A DNA stretch of 53,126 nucleotides from Bacteroides caecigallinarum (GCF_021530995.1 NZ_JADYTF010000009.1:1-53126), one strand, 5' to 3'; counted from the first letter of the stretch, positions 42,036 to 52,166 are shown. Notes: generated by a model not told the origin, from the sequence alone. A program made the numbers and translations.

Positions 42036-44542
42036 GAAACGTATCAAGAATAACTACACTGGAAAACAAGTTCCCCCTGCTTGCAGTGGAACACGGCTGC
42101 ATCGTATCAAAGGATGCCGACCTGACGGTCGCCTACGAAGTCGAACTGCCGGAGCTTTACACGGTCACGGGTGCGGAGTACGAGGCGATACACGGGTGCT
42201 GGTGCAAGGCCATCAAGGTGCTGCCGGACTTCTCCATCGTCCACAAGCAGGACTGGTTCATCCGTGAGACGTACAGACCGGAACTGCAAAAGGAGGACAT
42301 GAGCTTCCTCTCGCGCAGCTTCGAGCGTCATTTCAACGAGCGACCCTATCTGCGCCACACCTGCTACCTGTACCTGACGAAAACGACCAGGGAACGCAAC
42401 CGGATGCAGAGCAACTTCAGCACGCTGTGCAGGGGGCACATCATCCCGAAGGAACTGGACAGGGAAACATCGGAAAAGTTTCTGGAGGCAACAGAACAGT
42501 TCGCCCGTATCATGAACGACAGCGGCTTTGTCCGACTGCGCCGGCTCGGTACGAATGAGATAGTCGGCACAGACGACAGGAAGGGACTGTTGGAACGCTA
42601 TTTTTCGCTGATGTCTGAAAACGACGTCGCCCTGCAGGACATCGACCTTTCGGCAAAGGGGATGCGTATCGGTGACAATTACCTGTGCCTGCACACGCTT
42701 TCCGACACGGAGGACCTGCCCGGCAAGGTGGCTACCGACAGCCGCTATGAGCGTCTTTCCACCGACCGCTCGGACTGCCGTCTTTCGTTTGCCAGTCCCG
42801 TGGGACTGCTGCTTCCATGCAACCATGCCTATAACCAGTATGTGATACTGGACAACAGCGAGGAGAACCTGCGTAAGTTCGAGAAGTCCGCCCGCAACAT
42901 GCAATCCCTGTCCCGCTATTCAAGGAGCAACAGCATCAACCGTGAATGGATAGACCAGTACCTGAACGAAGCCCATTCCTACGGGCTGACCTCGGTACGC
43001 GCACATTTCAATGTCATGGCGTGGAGCGATGATGCGGAGGAACTCCGGCACATCAAAAATGACGTGGGCAGCCAGCTGGCAAGCATGGAGTGTATGCCCC
43101 GGCACAACACCGTTGACTGTCCGACCCTGTTCTGGGCGGCCATACCTGGCAATGCCGCCGATTTCCCTGCTGAAGAGAGCTTCTACACCTTCACCGAACA
43201 GGCGGTATGCTTCTTTACGGAAGAGACCAACTACCGCAGCTCGCTTTCGCCTTTCGGTATAAAGATGGTGGACCGTCTGACGGGAAAGCCGCTGCACATC
43301 GACATTTCCGACCTTCCGATGAAACGCGGCATCACGACCAACCGCAACAAGTTCGTGCTGGGACCGAGCGGCAGCGGCAAGTCGTTCTTCATGAACCATC
43401 TTGTCCGGCAGTATTATGAACAGGGAACGCACGTTGTCCTTGTGGATACCGGAAACTCGTATCAGGGATTGTGCGAAATGATCCGGCGCAAGACACACGG
43501 CGAAGACGGCGTATATTATACCTACACAGAGGAAAAGCCCATTTCGTTCAATCCGTTCTATACGGACGACTATGTGTTTGACGTGGAGAAGAAGGACAGC
43601 ATCAAGACCCTGCTGCTGACCATCTGGAAATCGGAGGACGACAAAGTATCAAAGACCGAAAGCGGAGAGCTGGGCAGCGCCGTGAACGCCTACATAGAGC
43701 GTATCAAGGCAGACCGGAGCATCGTCCCCTCGTTCAACACCTTTTACGAATACATGCGCGATGACTACCGCCGTGAACTGGCCGGACGTGAAATCAAGGT
43801 AGAGAAGTCCGACTTCAACATTGACAACATGCTGACCACCATGAGGCAATACTACAGGGGCGGACGCTATGACTTCCTGCTGAACTCGGAGGAAAACATC
43901 GACCTGCTGAACAAGCGGTTCATCGTGTTCGAGATTGATTCCATAAAGGAAAACCGCGAACTGTTTCCGGTGGTGACCATCATCATCATGGAGGCGTTCA
44001 TCAACAAGATGCGCCGCCTGAAGGGAGTGAGAAAACAGCTGATTGTGGAAGAAGCCTGGAAAGCACTCTCGTCGGCGAACATGGCGGAATATCTCCGCTA
44101 CATGTACAAGACGGTGAGAAAGTATTTCGGCGAGGCGATTGTCGTCACGCAGGAAGTGGACGACATCATTTCCTCGCCCGTGGTCAAGGAGAGCATCATC
44201 AACAATTCCGACTGCAAGATACTGCTTGACCAGAGGAAGTACATGAACAAGTTCGACCAGATACAGACCCTGCTCGGACTGACGGAAAAGGAGAAGTCGC
44301 AGATTCTTTCCATCAACATGGCGAACAACCCGTCGCGGCTCTACAAGGAGGTGTGGATAGGGCTTGGCGGTACGCAGTCGGCAGTCTATGCCACGGAAGT
44401 GAGTCCGGAGGAATATCTGGCTTATACGACGGAAGAATCGGAAAAGACGGAGGTTTACCGCCTGGCGGAAAAACTGGGCGGTAACATAGAGGGAGCCATC
44501 CGGCAGCTTGCGGAAAGAAGGCGCGAAGAACGGAAAGGCTGA
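42032..44542 (+). CDS. traG: TraG, VirB4-family conjugation ATPase
   Basis: An 836-residue ATPase that powers the transfer channel. The N-terminal half is the VirB4/CagE region. Walker A is GPSGSGKS (444-451) and Walker B lies in KQLIVEEAWKAL; EAIVVTQEVDDI follows. The ATG overlaps the traF stop. This is the longest and best-conserved gene of the mating apparatus in the window. Confidence 0.95.
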   Translation: MRNVSRITTLENKFPLLAVEHGCIVSKDADLTVAYEVELPELYTVTGAEYEAIHGCWCKAIKVLPDFSIVHKQDWFIRETYRPELQKEDMSFLSRSFERHFNERPYLRHTCYLYLTKTTRERNRMQSNFSTLCRGHIIPKELDRETSEKFLEATEQFARIMNDSGFVRLRRLGTNEIVGTDDRKGLLERYFSLMSENDVALQDIDLSAKGMRIGDNYLCLHTLSDTEDLPGKVATDSRYERLSTDRSDCRLSFASPVGLLLPCNHAYNQYVILDNSEENLRKFEKSARNMQSLSRYSRSNSINREWIDQYLNEAHSYGLTSVRAHFNVMAWSDDAEELRHIKNDVGSQLASMECMPRHNTVDCPTLFWAAIPGNAADFPAEESFYTFTEQAVCFFTEETNYRSSLSPFGIKMVDRLTGKPLHIDISDLPMKRGITTNRNKFVLGPSGSGKSFFMNHLVRQYYEQGTHVVLVDTGNSYQGLCEMIRRKTHGEDGVYYTYTEEKPISFNPFYTDDYVFDVEKKDSIKTLLLTIWKSEDDKVSKTESGELGSAVNAYIERIKADRSIVPSFNTFYEYMRDDYRRELAGREIKVEKSDFNIDNMLTTMRQYYRGGRYDFLLNSEENIDLLNKRFIVFEIDSIKENRELFPVVTIIIMEAFINKMRRLKGVRKQLIVEEAWKALSSANMAEYLRYMYKTVRKYFGEAIVVTQEVDDIISSPVVKESIINNSDCKILLDQRKYMNKFDQIQTLLGLTEKEKSQILSINMANNPSRLYKEVWIGLGGTQSAVYATEVSPEEYLAYTTEESEKTEVYRLAEKLGGNIEGAIRQLAERRREERKG

Positions 44543-44558
44543 AAAATGAAAAAGATTC

Positions 44559-45209
44559 ATGAATAAAAAAACTGACAATATGGATATGGACAACGCATAC
44601 ATGAGAGCCGAACAGAAAAGGCAGGAAACGGAAAGACATGCCACCCGGCTCAAGGAGTTCCTCATATACGGTGCCGACATACCGGAAGACATCCAGAAGC
44701 AGTACGGCTTTTCGGAAGACTACCGGCTGTATAAGGAACTTGAGGAAATGGACAGCAGGCAGTACAGCGAGAAAAGACAGAAAGGGGAAGTCCCGGATGC
44801 CGGAAAAGTCGGCGGAAGACTTACCCGTGCAGTGGAAAAGGCATACGAAAGCATCTGCGGCAGTCCTTCGAGAGTGTATATCGAAGGACTTTACAAGGAA
44901 CTTCTGCTGCTCGGAGGCATGACCGTAAGGAAAGATTATGACGACCCGGTACATTACAACCCCGGCTTCTTTGACAAATACGGAATTGACCGCAAGGCTC
45001 CCCGCGAAACCATTCTCAGGCAGGTGGAACAGGCATACAGGGAACTGGACAGCCGCTTTTCGAGAATGACGGGCAGAAGGTCGGACGCGGACGAGCTGTT
45101 CGGCAAGCCGAAGGAGAAACAGGCGGTACAGCCAAGGAAGGAAAATCCGGACCGCCCTGCACCGGGTATCCGCCCTTGCAGGCCGAAAGGCAGGAGAATG
45201 GGCTTCTGA
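44559..45209 (+). CDS. Conserved hypothetical protein between traG and traH
   Basis: A 216-residue, highly charged soluble protein (ERHATRLKEFLIYGADIPED, HYNPGFFDKYGIDRKAPRET) with a Pro/Arg-rich basic tail. No domain recognised. ATG 44559 follows traG by 16 bp; ATG 44580 is an alternative. It may be an assembly factor of the channel, inferred only from position. Confidence 0.7.
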   Translation: MNKKTDNMDMDNAYMRAEQKRQETERHATRLKEFLIYGADIPEDIQKQYGFSEDYRLYKELEEMDSRQYSEKRQKGEVPDAGKVGGRLTRAVEKAYESICGSPSRVYIEGLYKELLLLGGMTVRKDYDDPVHYNPGFFDKYGIDRKAPRETILRQVEQAYRELDSRFSRMTGRRSDADELFGKPKEKQAVQPRKENPDRPAPGIRPCRPKGRRMGF

Positions 45210-45261
45210 ACCGGAGCAAATAACAAAGAAAACAACAGTAACATCAAAAAAAAGAAAAAGT

Positions 45262-45660
45262 ATGGACATTCAGATTACAAAATCCCAGCTCAGACTGCTT
45301 TGCGGCGGTCTGATAGGACTTGCATCACTGGTGATGCAGGCATGTGACATGGAACAGGACAAGGACGTGCGCGAAAGCATCTGCGGTAACTGGGAAAGCG
45401 TGGAAAGCAAACCCGACCTGCTCATCTACAAGGAAGGAAATGCGTACAAGGTGACCGTATTCAAACGCAGCGGCATAAGCCGCAAGCTGAAGCCGGAAAC
45501 CTATCTGCTGCAGATGGAAGACAACGGAAACCTGTTTATGAATACCGGATTCCGCATAGATGTGGCGTACAATGAGGAAACGGACATCCTGACCTTCTCG
45601 CCGAACGGGGACTATATAAGGGCCACTCCCGCAGCAGACAACGCGGAAGACAGACAATGA
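45262..45660 (+). CDS. traH: TraH, DUF3876 lipoprotein
   Basis: A 132-residue protein with a hydrophobic N-terminus ending in a lipobox-like MQAC (residues about 26-29). The core GNWESVESKPDLLIYKEGNA matches the DUF3876 family. It is likely a periplasmic lipoprotein of the mating channel. The position between the ATPase and TraI matches CTnDOT TraH. Confidence 0.8.
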   Translation: MDIQITKSQLRLLCGGLIGLASLVMQACDMEQDKDVRESICGNWESVESKPDLLIYKEGNAYKVTVFKRSGISRKLKPETYLLQMEDNGNLFMNTGFRIDVAYNEETDILTFSPNGDYIRATPAADNAEDRQ

Positions 45661-45671
45661 AACCGATAATG

Positions 45672-45687
45672 ACCACTAAATCCAAAG
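45672..45687 (+). promoter_or_regulatory. sRNA target motif in the traI leader
   Basis: ACCACTAAATCCAAAG, 16 nt exactly complementary to the RteR-like RNA (bases 3699-3714), ends 7 nt before the traI ATG. Confidence 0.6.
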
Positions 45688-45694
45688 AAAGAAA

Positions 45695-46324
45695 ATGAGA
45701 ATAAAAATTCTGACAATCTTCTGCCTGTGCCTGCTTTACGCAGGCAGGGCAAGCGCACAATGGGCGGTCATAGACCCGTCCAACATTGCGCAAAGCATCA
45801 TAAACACCTCGAAGAATGTGGCGCATACCTCGACCACCGCAACGAATATGGTCAAGAACTTTCAGGAGACCGTCAAGATCTACGAGCAGGGAAAGAAGTA
45901 TTATGACGCGCTGAAATCGGTGAACAATCTTGTAAAAGACGCCAGAAAGGTGCAGCAGACCATCCTGATGGTGGGCGACATCACGGACATCTATGTGAAC
46001 AGTTTCCAGAAGATGATGCGTGACGAGAACTTCACCGTGGAGGAACTCGGAGCCATCGCGTTCGGATATACCAAACTGCTTGAGGAAAGCAATGACGTGC
46101 TGACGGAACTGAAGAACGTGGTGAACATCACCACACTCTCGATGACGGACAAGGAACGCATGGACGTGGTGGAACGCTGCTACTCGAAAATGAGAAGATA
46201 CCGGAACCTTGTCGGCTATTATACCAACAAGAACATTTCGGTAAGCTATCTGCGTGCGAAAAAGAAAAACGACCTTGACCGCGTGCTGGGTCTTTACGGA
46301 AATGCAAACGAAAGATACTGGTAG
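45695..46324 (+). CDS. traI: TraI, DUF4141 protein
   Basis: A 209-residue secreted protein with a signal peptide (LTIFCLCLLYAGRASAQW) and a helical body (IAQSIINTSKNVAHTSTTAT, IYEQGKKYYDALKSVNNLVK). DUF4141 family; VirB5-like by topology and position ahead of the polytopic TraJ. The leader carries the sRNA-complementary motif. It is 3 bp before traJ. Confidence 0.88.
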   Translation: MRIKILTIFCLCLLYAGRASAQWAVIDPSNIAQSIINTSKNVAHTSTTATNMVKNFQETVKIYEQGKKYYDALKSVNNLVKDARKVQQTILMVGDITDIYVNSFQKMMRDENFTVEELGAIAFGYTKLLEESNDVLTELKNVVNITTLSMTDKERMDVVERCYSKMRRYRNLVGYYTNKNISVSYLRAKKKNDLDRVLGLYGNANERYW

Positions 46325-46327
46325 CCT

Positions 46328-47332
46328 ATGGACTTTGAAAACCTTCATCAGATACTCCGCTCGCTTTACGAGGAGATGATGCCCCTGTGCGAGGACATGG
46401 CCGGTGTCGCGAAAGGGATTGCCGGTCTGGGTGCGCTGTTCTATGTCGCCTACCGTGTGTGGCAGTCACTTGCCAGGGCGGAACCGATAGAGGTGTTCCC
46501 CATGCTGCGCCCCTTTGCGATAGGATTCTGCATCATGCTTTTCCCGTCGCTTGTTCTGGGAACGCTCAACGGGGTCATGTCGCCCATCGTTCAGGGAACG
46601 GCAAAGATACTGGAGGCGGAAACGCTGGACATGAACGAATACCGCAAGCAGAAAGACGAGCTTGAACATGAGGCGATGATGCGCAATCCGGAAACCGCCT
46701 ATCTTGTCAGCAACGAGGAATTTGACAGGCAGCTGGACGAACTGGGCTGGTCGCCGGAGGACGTGGTGACCATGACGGGAATGTATATCGAACGTGGCAT
46801 GTACAACATGAAAAAGTCCGTGCGTGACTTCTTCCGCGAGATACTCGAACTAATGTTCCAGGCTGCCGGTCTTGTCATAGACACCATACGCACGTTCTTT
46901 CTCGTGGTGCTGGCGATACTCGGTCCGATAGCCTTCGCCATATCGGTATGGGACGGTTTCCAGAGCACGCTGACGCAGTGGATCTGCCGCTATATACAGG
47001 TTTACCTGTGGCTTCCCGTATCGGACATGTTCAGTACGGTGCTGGCAAAGATACAGGTACTGATGCTGCAAAGCGACATCGAACGTATGCAGGCGGACCC
47101 GAACTTCTCTCTTGATTCGAGCGACGGCGTGTATATCGTATTCATGATAATCGGGATTATCGGATACTTTACCATTCCGACCGTATCGGGCTGGATCATT
47201 CAGGCCGGAGGCATGGGCAACTACGGACGCAACGTCAATCAGGTAGCCGGAAAATCCGCCGGATTCACAGGCAGTGTTGCCGGTGCCACCGCCGGAAACG
47301 TGACGGGACGTGTGGGCAAGCTGCTGAAATAA
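46328..47332 (+). CDS. traJ: TraJ, polytopic inner-membrane protein
   Basis: A 334-residue protein with multiple membrane segments (FAIGFCIMLFPSLVLGTLNG, TIRTFFLVVLAILGPIAFAI, YIVFMIIGIIGYFTIPTVSG) and a Gly/Ala/Val-rich end. VirB6/TrbL-like role in the mating channel is inferred from topology and position. CTnDOT TraJ family. Confidence 0.9.
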   Translation: MDFENLHQILRSLYEEMMPLCEDMAGVAKGIAGLGALFYVAYRVWQSLARAEPIEVFPMLRPFAIGFCIMLFPSLVLGTLNGVMSPIVQGTAKILEAETLDMNEYRKQKDELEHEAMMRNPETAYLVSNEEFDRQLDELGWSPEDVVTMTGMYIERGMYNMKKSVRDFFREILELMFQAAGLVIDTIRTFFLVVLAILGPIAFAISVWDGFQSTLTQWICRYIQVYLWLPVSDMFSTVLAKIQVLMLQSDIERMQADPNFSLDSSDGVYIVFMIIGIIGYFTIPTVSGWIIQAGGMGNYGRNVNQVAGKSAGFTGSVAGATAGNVTGRVGKLLK

Positions 47333-47365
47333 ACCAACAGAACAACTAAAAACAGATAAAGTAAT

Positions 47366-47989
47366 ATGGAATTCAAGTCATTGAAGAATATTGAAACATC
47401 ATTCAGGCAGATACGCCTGTTCGGTATCGTCTTCCTGTCACTGTGTACCGTGATAACGGTGTGGAGCGTATGGAGTTCCTACCGCTTTGCGGAGAAGCAG
47501 AGGGAAAAGATTTATGTGCTGGACAACGGCAAGAGCCTGATGCTGGCTCTCTCGCAGGACCTTTCACAGAACCGTCCTGCGGAAGCCCGCGAGCATGTAC
47601 GTCGCTTTCACGAACTGTTCTTTACCCTGTCACCGGAGAAGAGCGCCATCGAGCACAATGTGAGACGTGCCCTGCTACTGGCAGACCGCAGCGTGTATAA
47701 CTATTACTCGGACTTTGCGGAAAAGGGCTACTACAACCGCATCATTGCCGGCAATATCACGCAGGTGCTGAGAGTGGACAGCGTGGTGTGCGATTTCGAG
47801 CATTATCCCTACCGTGCGACCACCTATGCCACCCAGCAGATAATCCGTCAGAGCAACGTCACAGAGCGCAGCCTCGTGACGACCTGCCGCCTGCTGAACG
47901 CCTCGCGGTCTGACGACAATCCCAACGGATTCACGATAGAGGGGTTCACCATCATAGAGAACAAGGACCTGCAAACCGTCAAAAGATAA
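47366..47989 (+). CDS. traK: TraK, conjugal transfer protein (VirB8-like)
   Basis: A 207-residue protein with one N-terminal membrane segment (LFGIVFLSLCTVITVWSVWS) and a periplasmic domain of about 160 residues (LSQDLSQNRPAEAREHVRRF, NRIIAGNITQVLRVDSVVCD). The topology fits VirB8. Its leader (AACAACTAAAAACAG) is only loosely like the sRNA target motif. Confidence 0.88.
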   Translation: MEFKSLKNIETSFRQIRLFGIVFLSLCTVITVWSVWSSYRFAEKQREKIYVLDNGKSLMLALSQDLSQNRPAEAREHVRRFHELFFTLSPEKSAIEHNVRRALLLADRSVYNYYSDFAEKGYYNRIIAGNITQVLRVDSVVCDFEHYPYRATTYATQQIIRQSNVTERSLVTTCRLLNASRSDDNPNGFTIEGFTIIENKDLQTVKR

Positions 47990-47993
47990 TGGA

Positions 47994-48305
47994 ATGAAAG
48001 AAAAAGCAATGAAACCGCTGCGGATGGCATATGAGAAAATCCGCGGTACAAGAGAGCGGATAGTTTCCGGACTGAAGGACTATCTGGACGGACTTCCGCA
48101 AAAGACAAGGAAAAGAATCATACTGGCTATGCTGGCCGTATTTGCCACGCTTGCCCTTTACACGTTCGGAAAGTCGCTGTACGATATAGGACGTGATGAC
48201 GGACGGAAACTGAATATCGGACACGCCGGACAGCTCCCCGTAAAGGGAGAATGCGGCGGCAAGATTCATCACAATTTTATAAAACAGTATAAGGATGGAA
48301 AATAA
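47994..48305 (+). CDS. traL: TraL, DUF3989 protein
   Basis: A 103-residue basic protein with one central membrane segment (RIILAMLAVFATLALYTFGK). This is the DUF3989 family, encoded between traK and traM in CTnDOT. It overlaps traM by 11 bp. Confidence 0.85.
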   Translation: MKEKAMKPLRMAYEKIRGTRERIVSGLKDYLDGLPQKTRKRIILAMLAVFATLALYTFGKSLYDIGRDDGRKLNIGHAGQLPVKGECGGKIHHNFIKQYKDGK

Positions 48306-49626
48306 GGAAACAAGAAAAGAGAACGGGGACAGCCCCGAAAAGAAGAACAGGGAACGTACACCACTGACGGAGGCGCAAAGGCTGAAACGTCAGAAGATGA
48401 TAGTCCTGCCTGCAATGGTTCTGGTCTTCATCGGTGCCATGTGGCTGATATTCGCTCCCTCTTCCGACAAGGAGGAACAGCCGGGTGCGACGGGCTACAA
48501 CACGGAGATACCGGATGCGGACAAGGACAACAGGAAGATTATCGGTGACAAGGTCAAAGCCTACGAGCAGGGAGAAATGGAGGAACGCAGGGCAAGCCGC
48601 AACCATGCCATGCAGGAACTCGGCAGCATGTTCGACCGGGAAGTTTCCGTGACCGGGGACAATCCGGACTTCGACCTTGCCAGTCCCGGTGGCGGAAGTG
48701 ATACGGATACGGCATCATCGCCGGCTTCGCAGACAATCAGGTCATCGGCCACCGCCTACCGTGACCTGAACGCCACGCTCGGCAACTTCTATGAGCAGCC
48801 TTCGGGAAACAGTGCTGAAATGGAGGAGCTGATGGAGCGCATATCCTCGCTGGAAACGGAACTTGAAAGGGAGAAGGAAAAAGGTTCCTCGATGGACGAG
48901 CAGGTGGTGCTTATGGAAAAGTCGTATGAACTGGCATCCAAATACATGGGCGGTCAGAACGGACAACAGACAGCACAGGCATCGCCGGCACGGAAGGCGG
49001 AAGAGCATACGGCAATGCCGGTCAAGCAGGTTACCAGACAGGTGGTTTCCTCCCTTGCACAGCCTATGAGCAATGCGGAATTTGCCGCCATGTATGCACA
49101 GGAGCGCAACATGGGTTTCCATACGGCAGTGGGAAGCCGTACGGTATCGGACAAGAACACCATATCGGCATGTGTCTATGGGGCACAGAGCGTGACGGAC
49201 GGGCAGGCTGTCCGGCTGCGGCTTCTGGAGCCGATGGCGGTTGCGGAGAAAATCATCCCACGCAATGCCGTACTTGTCGGAGCGGCAAGGATTCAGGGTG
49301 AACGTCTCGGCATAGCAGTCACTTCGCTGGAACATGAGGGGACGATCATTCCGGTTGAGCTTTCCGTTTACGACACGGACGGACAGGAAGGAATCTTCAT
49401 CCCGAACTCGATGGAAATGAACGCAGTCCGTGAGGTAGCCGCCAATATGGGCGGATCGCTCGGCAGCAGCATCAACATCTCCACCGATGCGAAGGCACAG
49501 CTCGCCTCCGATCTGGGCAAGGGGCTGATACAGGGCACAAGCCAGTATATAGCCAAGAAGATGCGTACCGTCAAGGTACATCTGAAAGCCGGATACAAGG
49601 TCATGCTGTATCAGGACAGAAATTAA
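48295..49626 (+). CDS. traM: TraM, VirB10-like channel protein
   Basis: A 443-residue protein with a basic cytoplasmic start, one membrane segment (IVLPAMVLVFIGAMWLIFAP, near residue 40), a Glu-rich coiled coil (about 180-215) and a C-terminal beta domain (ISACVYGAQSVTDGQAVRLR, IPRNAVLVGAARIQGERLGI) like that of TrbI/VirB10. It probably spans the periplasm in the channel core. Confidence 0.92.
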   Translation: MENKETRKENGDSPEKKNRERTPLTEAQRLKRQKMIVLPAMVLVFIGAMWLIFAPSSDKEEQPGATGYNTEIPDADKDNRKIIGDKVKAYEQGEMEERRASRNHAMQELGSMFDREVSVTGDNPDFDLASPGGGSDTDTASSPASQTIRSSATAYRDLNATLGNFYEQPSGNSAEMEELMERISSLETELEREKEKGSSMDEQVVLMEKSYELASKYMGGQNGQQTAQASPARKAEEHTAMPVKQVTRQVVSSLAQPMSNAEFAAMYAQERNMGFHTAVGSRTVSDKNTISACVYGAQSVTDGQAVRLRLLEPMAVAEKIIPRNAVLVGAARIQGERLGIAVTSLEHEGTIIPVELSVYDTDGQEGIFIPNSMEMNAVREVAANMGGSLGSSINISTDAKAQLASDLGKGLIQGTSQYIAKKMRTVKVHLKAGYKVMLYQDRN

Positions 49627-49652
49627 CAACAAAAAATTATCAATTTATTATT

Positions 49653-49669
49653 ACCACTAAATCCAAAGT
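49653..49669 (+). promoter_or_regulatory. sRNA target motif in the traN leader
   Basis: ACCACTAAATCCAAAGT is the exact complement of RteR-like RNA bases 3698-3714 (17 of 17) and ends 3 nt before the traN ATG. Pairing would cover the ribosome-binding region. Confidence 0.65.
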
Positions 49670-49672
49670 AAA

Positions 49673-50692
49673 ATGAAAAAAGTAATTATGATGTTCGCCC
49701 TGTTTATGGGCATCGTATCTGCCCAAGCGCAGGAAAACAAGACCGCCGAAGAAAACGGAAGTGACAGACCGGCTCAGGAAGTGAAGCAGGAAGAGGTTCA
49801 GAAACTCTCTCTGAGCAAAGAAATCTATCCGCAGAAAGAGGCGGACGGCGACCTGTATCACGGTCTGACCCGCAAGCTGACCTTTGACCGCATGATACCG
49901 CCGCACGGACTGGAAGTGACCTACAACAAAACCGTGCATATAATCTTTCCGTCAGAGGTGCGCTACGTGGACCTGGGCTCACCGAACCTTATTGCCGGAA
50001 AAGCGGACGGGGCTGAGAATGTGATAAGAGTGAAAGCTACGGTAAGAAATTTCCAGAACGAGACGAACATGAGCGTCATCACGGAGGACGGCGGCTTTTA
50101 CACCTTCAACGTCAAATATGCGGAAGAGCCGCTGCTCCTCAATGTGGAGATGTGCGACTTCATCCACGACGGTGAAGCGGTGAACCGTCCGAACAACGCG
50201 ATGGAGATTTACCTGAAGGAACTGGGGAATGAAAGTCCGATGCTGGTGCGTCTTATCATGAAGTCCATCCACAGACAGAACAAGCGTGAGGTGAAGCATA
50301 TCGGCTGCAAGCGTTTCGGTATCCAGTATATCCTCAAAGGCATCTATACGCATAACGGACTTCTGTATTTCCATACGGAAATCAAGAACCAGAGCAACGT
50401 CCCGTTTGACGTGGACTATATCACATGGAAAATCGTGGACAAGAAGGTGGCAAAGCGTACAGCCGTGCAGGAACAGGTCATTCTTCCGCTCCGTGCGCAG
50501 AACTATGTGACCTGCGTGCCGGGAAAGAAAAAGGAACGTACCGTGTTCACGATGTCCAAGTTCACCATTCCGGACGACAAATGCCTCGTGGTGGAACTGC
50601 ATGAGAAGAACGGAGGACGTCACCAGTCCTTTACCGTAGAGAACGAGGATCTGGTACGAGCCACAACGATTAACGAACTTCAGGTACGATGA
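49673..50692 (+). CDS. traN: TraN, DUF4138 protein
   Basis: A 339-residue secreted protein with a signal peptide (VIMMFALFMGIVSAQAQE). It has the DUF4138 signature (GLEVTYNKTVHIIFPSEVRY, DLGSPNLIAGKADGAENVIR), probably a VirB9-like outer channel component. It is led by the strongest copy of the sRNA target motif and overlaps traO by 4 bp (ATGA). Confidence 0.9.
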   Translation: MKKVIMMFALFMGIVSAQAQENKTAEENGSDRPAQEVKQEEVQKLSLSKEIYPQKEADGDLYHGLTRKLTFDRMIPPHGLEVTYNKTVHIIFPSEVRYVDLGSPNLIAGKADGAENVIRVKATVRNFQNETNMSVITEDGGFYTFNVKYAEEPLLLNVEMCDFIHDGEAVNRPNNAMEIYLKELGNESPMLVRLIMKSIHRQNKREVKHIGCKRFGIQYILKGIYTHNGLLYFHTEIKNQSNVPFDVDYITWKIVDKKVAKRTAVQEQVILPLRAQNYVTCVPGKKKERTVFTMSKFTIPDDKCLVVELHEKNGGRHQSFTVENEDLVRATTINELQVR

Positions 50693-51270
50693 ACATGAGA
50701 AAGTACATGATAGCACTGGCAGCGTCGCTTGCCCTGTTCACGGGGCGGGCGAACGCCCAGCGATGCCTGCCGGGAATGCAGGGCATCGAGGTGAAGGCGG
50801 CAATGACGGACGGTTTCAGGATGGGCGGCAATGACGGAGGGCACAGTTTCGGGGCGCTTCTTTCGACCTATACGAAAAACGGCAACAAATGGTCGCTGGG
50901 CGGTGAATACCTGTTGAAAAACAGTCCGTACAATGATGTGAAGATACCGGTGGCACAGTTTACCGCCGAAGGCGGCTACCACTTCAAGGTGCTTTCCGAT
51001 GCCCGCAAAATCGTGTTTCTCTATGCCGGCGTTTCCGCTCTTGCCGGATATGAAACGGTGAACTGGGGCGACAAGGTGCTGTATGACGGGGCGAGGCTCC
51101 ACGACAGTGACGCTTTTGTCTATGGCGGTGCGGTGACGCTCGACATGGAGGTGTATGTGGCTGACCGTCTGGCTCTGCTTGCCAGCCTGCGCGAGCGTTG
51201 TCTTTGGGGAGGTGACACGAGAAAGCTCCACACGCAGTTTGGAATAGGTATCAAGTTCATCATAAATTAG
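50689..51270 (+). CDS. traO: TraO, conjugal transfer protein
   Basis: A 193-residue protein with a signal peptide (MIALAASLALFTGRANAQRC) and a beta-rich body with alternating aromatic strands (WSLGGEYLLKN, YHFKVLSDARKIVFLYAGV), fitting a small outer-membrane barrel. ATG 50689 or ATG 50695 may be the start. CTnDOT TraO family. Confidence 0.88.
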   Translation: MNMRKYMIALAASLALFTGRANAQRCLPGMQGIEVKAAMTDGFRMGGNDGGHSFGALLSTYTKNGNKWSLGGEYLLKNSPYNDVKIPVAQFTAEGGYHFKVLSDARKIVFLYAGVSALAGYETVNWGDKVLYDGARLHDSDAFVYGGAVTLDMEVYVADRLALLASLRERCLWGGDTRKLHTQFGIGIKFIIN

Positions 51271-51277
51271 GACGGGT

Positions 51278-52165
51278 ATGGATATAGCTGAAATGAGGCA
51301 GATACCGATTGCGGACTTTCTCCGAAGGCTGGGACATGAACCGACAAGAAGAAGCGGAAACGAATTGTGGTATTCGGCACCTTACAGGAGCGAAAGGACA
51401 CCGTCCTTCCGTGTGAATGTGGAAAAGAATGTCTGGTACGATTTCGGGCTGGGCATAGGCGGTGACATCTTCAATCTTGCCGGAGAGTTTATCCACAGCC
51501 GTGATTTTCTCGCACAGGTAAGGTTCATATCGGAAAGTGCCGGTGTGCCTATGGTGCAGCCGGATGCTTCCACCTTCAGGAAAAAGACTCCCGAACCGTC
51601 CTTTGAGGACGTGGAGGTCTTGCCCCTGCGGTATCAGGCTTTGAAGAAATATCTGGTGGAACGTGGCATATCTCCCGATACAGCGTCCTTTTACTGCTGC
51701 CAGTTGAACTACTACGTCCACAAGAAGAAATATTTCGCCGTCGGCTTCTCCAATGTGTCCGGCGGTTATGAACTCCGGAACCGGCTTTTCAAAGGGTGCA
51801 TACCGCCCAAAGACGTATCCCTGATAAAGCGGAAGGACGGGCAGGCTGAAAGTTGCAGCCTTTATGAGGGCTTCATGGACTTCCTGTCCGCCGTGACGCT
51901 CGGCATGGCGGAGGACGGCGACAGCCTTGTCCTGAACTCGGTCGCCAATGTGGACAGGAGTTTCCGTTATCTGGACGGTTACGAAAGGATACGGTGCTAC
52001 CTCGACAACGATGAAGCCGGACACCGGGCGGTGGAAAAACTGCGGATGCGGTACGGTGAGAAAGTGTCGGACTGCCGTGGGTTATACAAAGGCTGCAAGG
52101 ACCTGAACGAGTATTTGCAGCAACGGATAAACAAACAGAATAACAACAAACTTAAAATCAGATAA
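51278..52165 (+). CDS. traP: TraP, primase-like protein with Toprim domain
   Basis: A 295-residue DNA primase-type protein. The N-terminus (RRSGNELWYSAPYRSERTPS, WYDFGLGIGGDIFNL) is like the DnaG/CHC2 region but lacks the Cys ligands. The C-terminal half is a Toprim domain (SLYEGFMDFLSA with the catalytic Glu, CYLDNDEAG with the Asp pair). It may prime complementary-strand synthesis in the recipient; function inferred from the family. Confidence 0.88.
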   Translation: MDIAEMRQIPIADFLRRLGHEPTRRSGNELWYSAPYRSERTPSFRVNVEKNVWYDFGLGIGGDIFNLAGEFIHSRDFLAQVRFISESAGVPMVQPDASTFRKKTPEPSFEDVEVLPLRYQALKKYLVERGISPDTASFYCCQLNYYVHKKKYFAVGFSNVSGGYELRNRLFKGCIPPKDVSLIKRKDGQAESCSLYEGFMDFLSAVTLGMAEDGDSLVLNSVANVDRSFRYLDGYERIRCYLDNDEAGHRAVEKLRMRYGEKVSDCRGLYKGCKDLNEYLQQRINKQNNNKLKIR

Positions 52166-52166
52166 G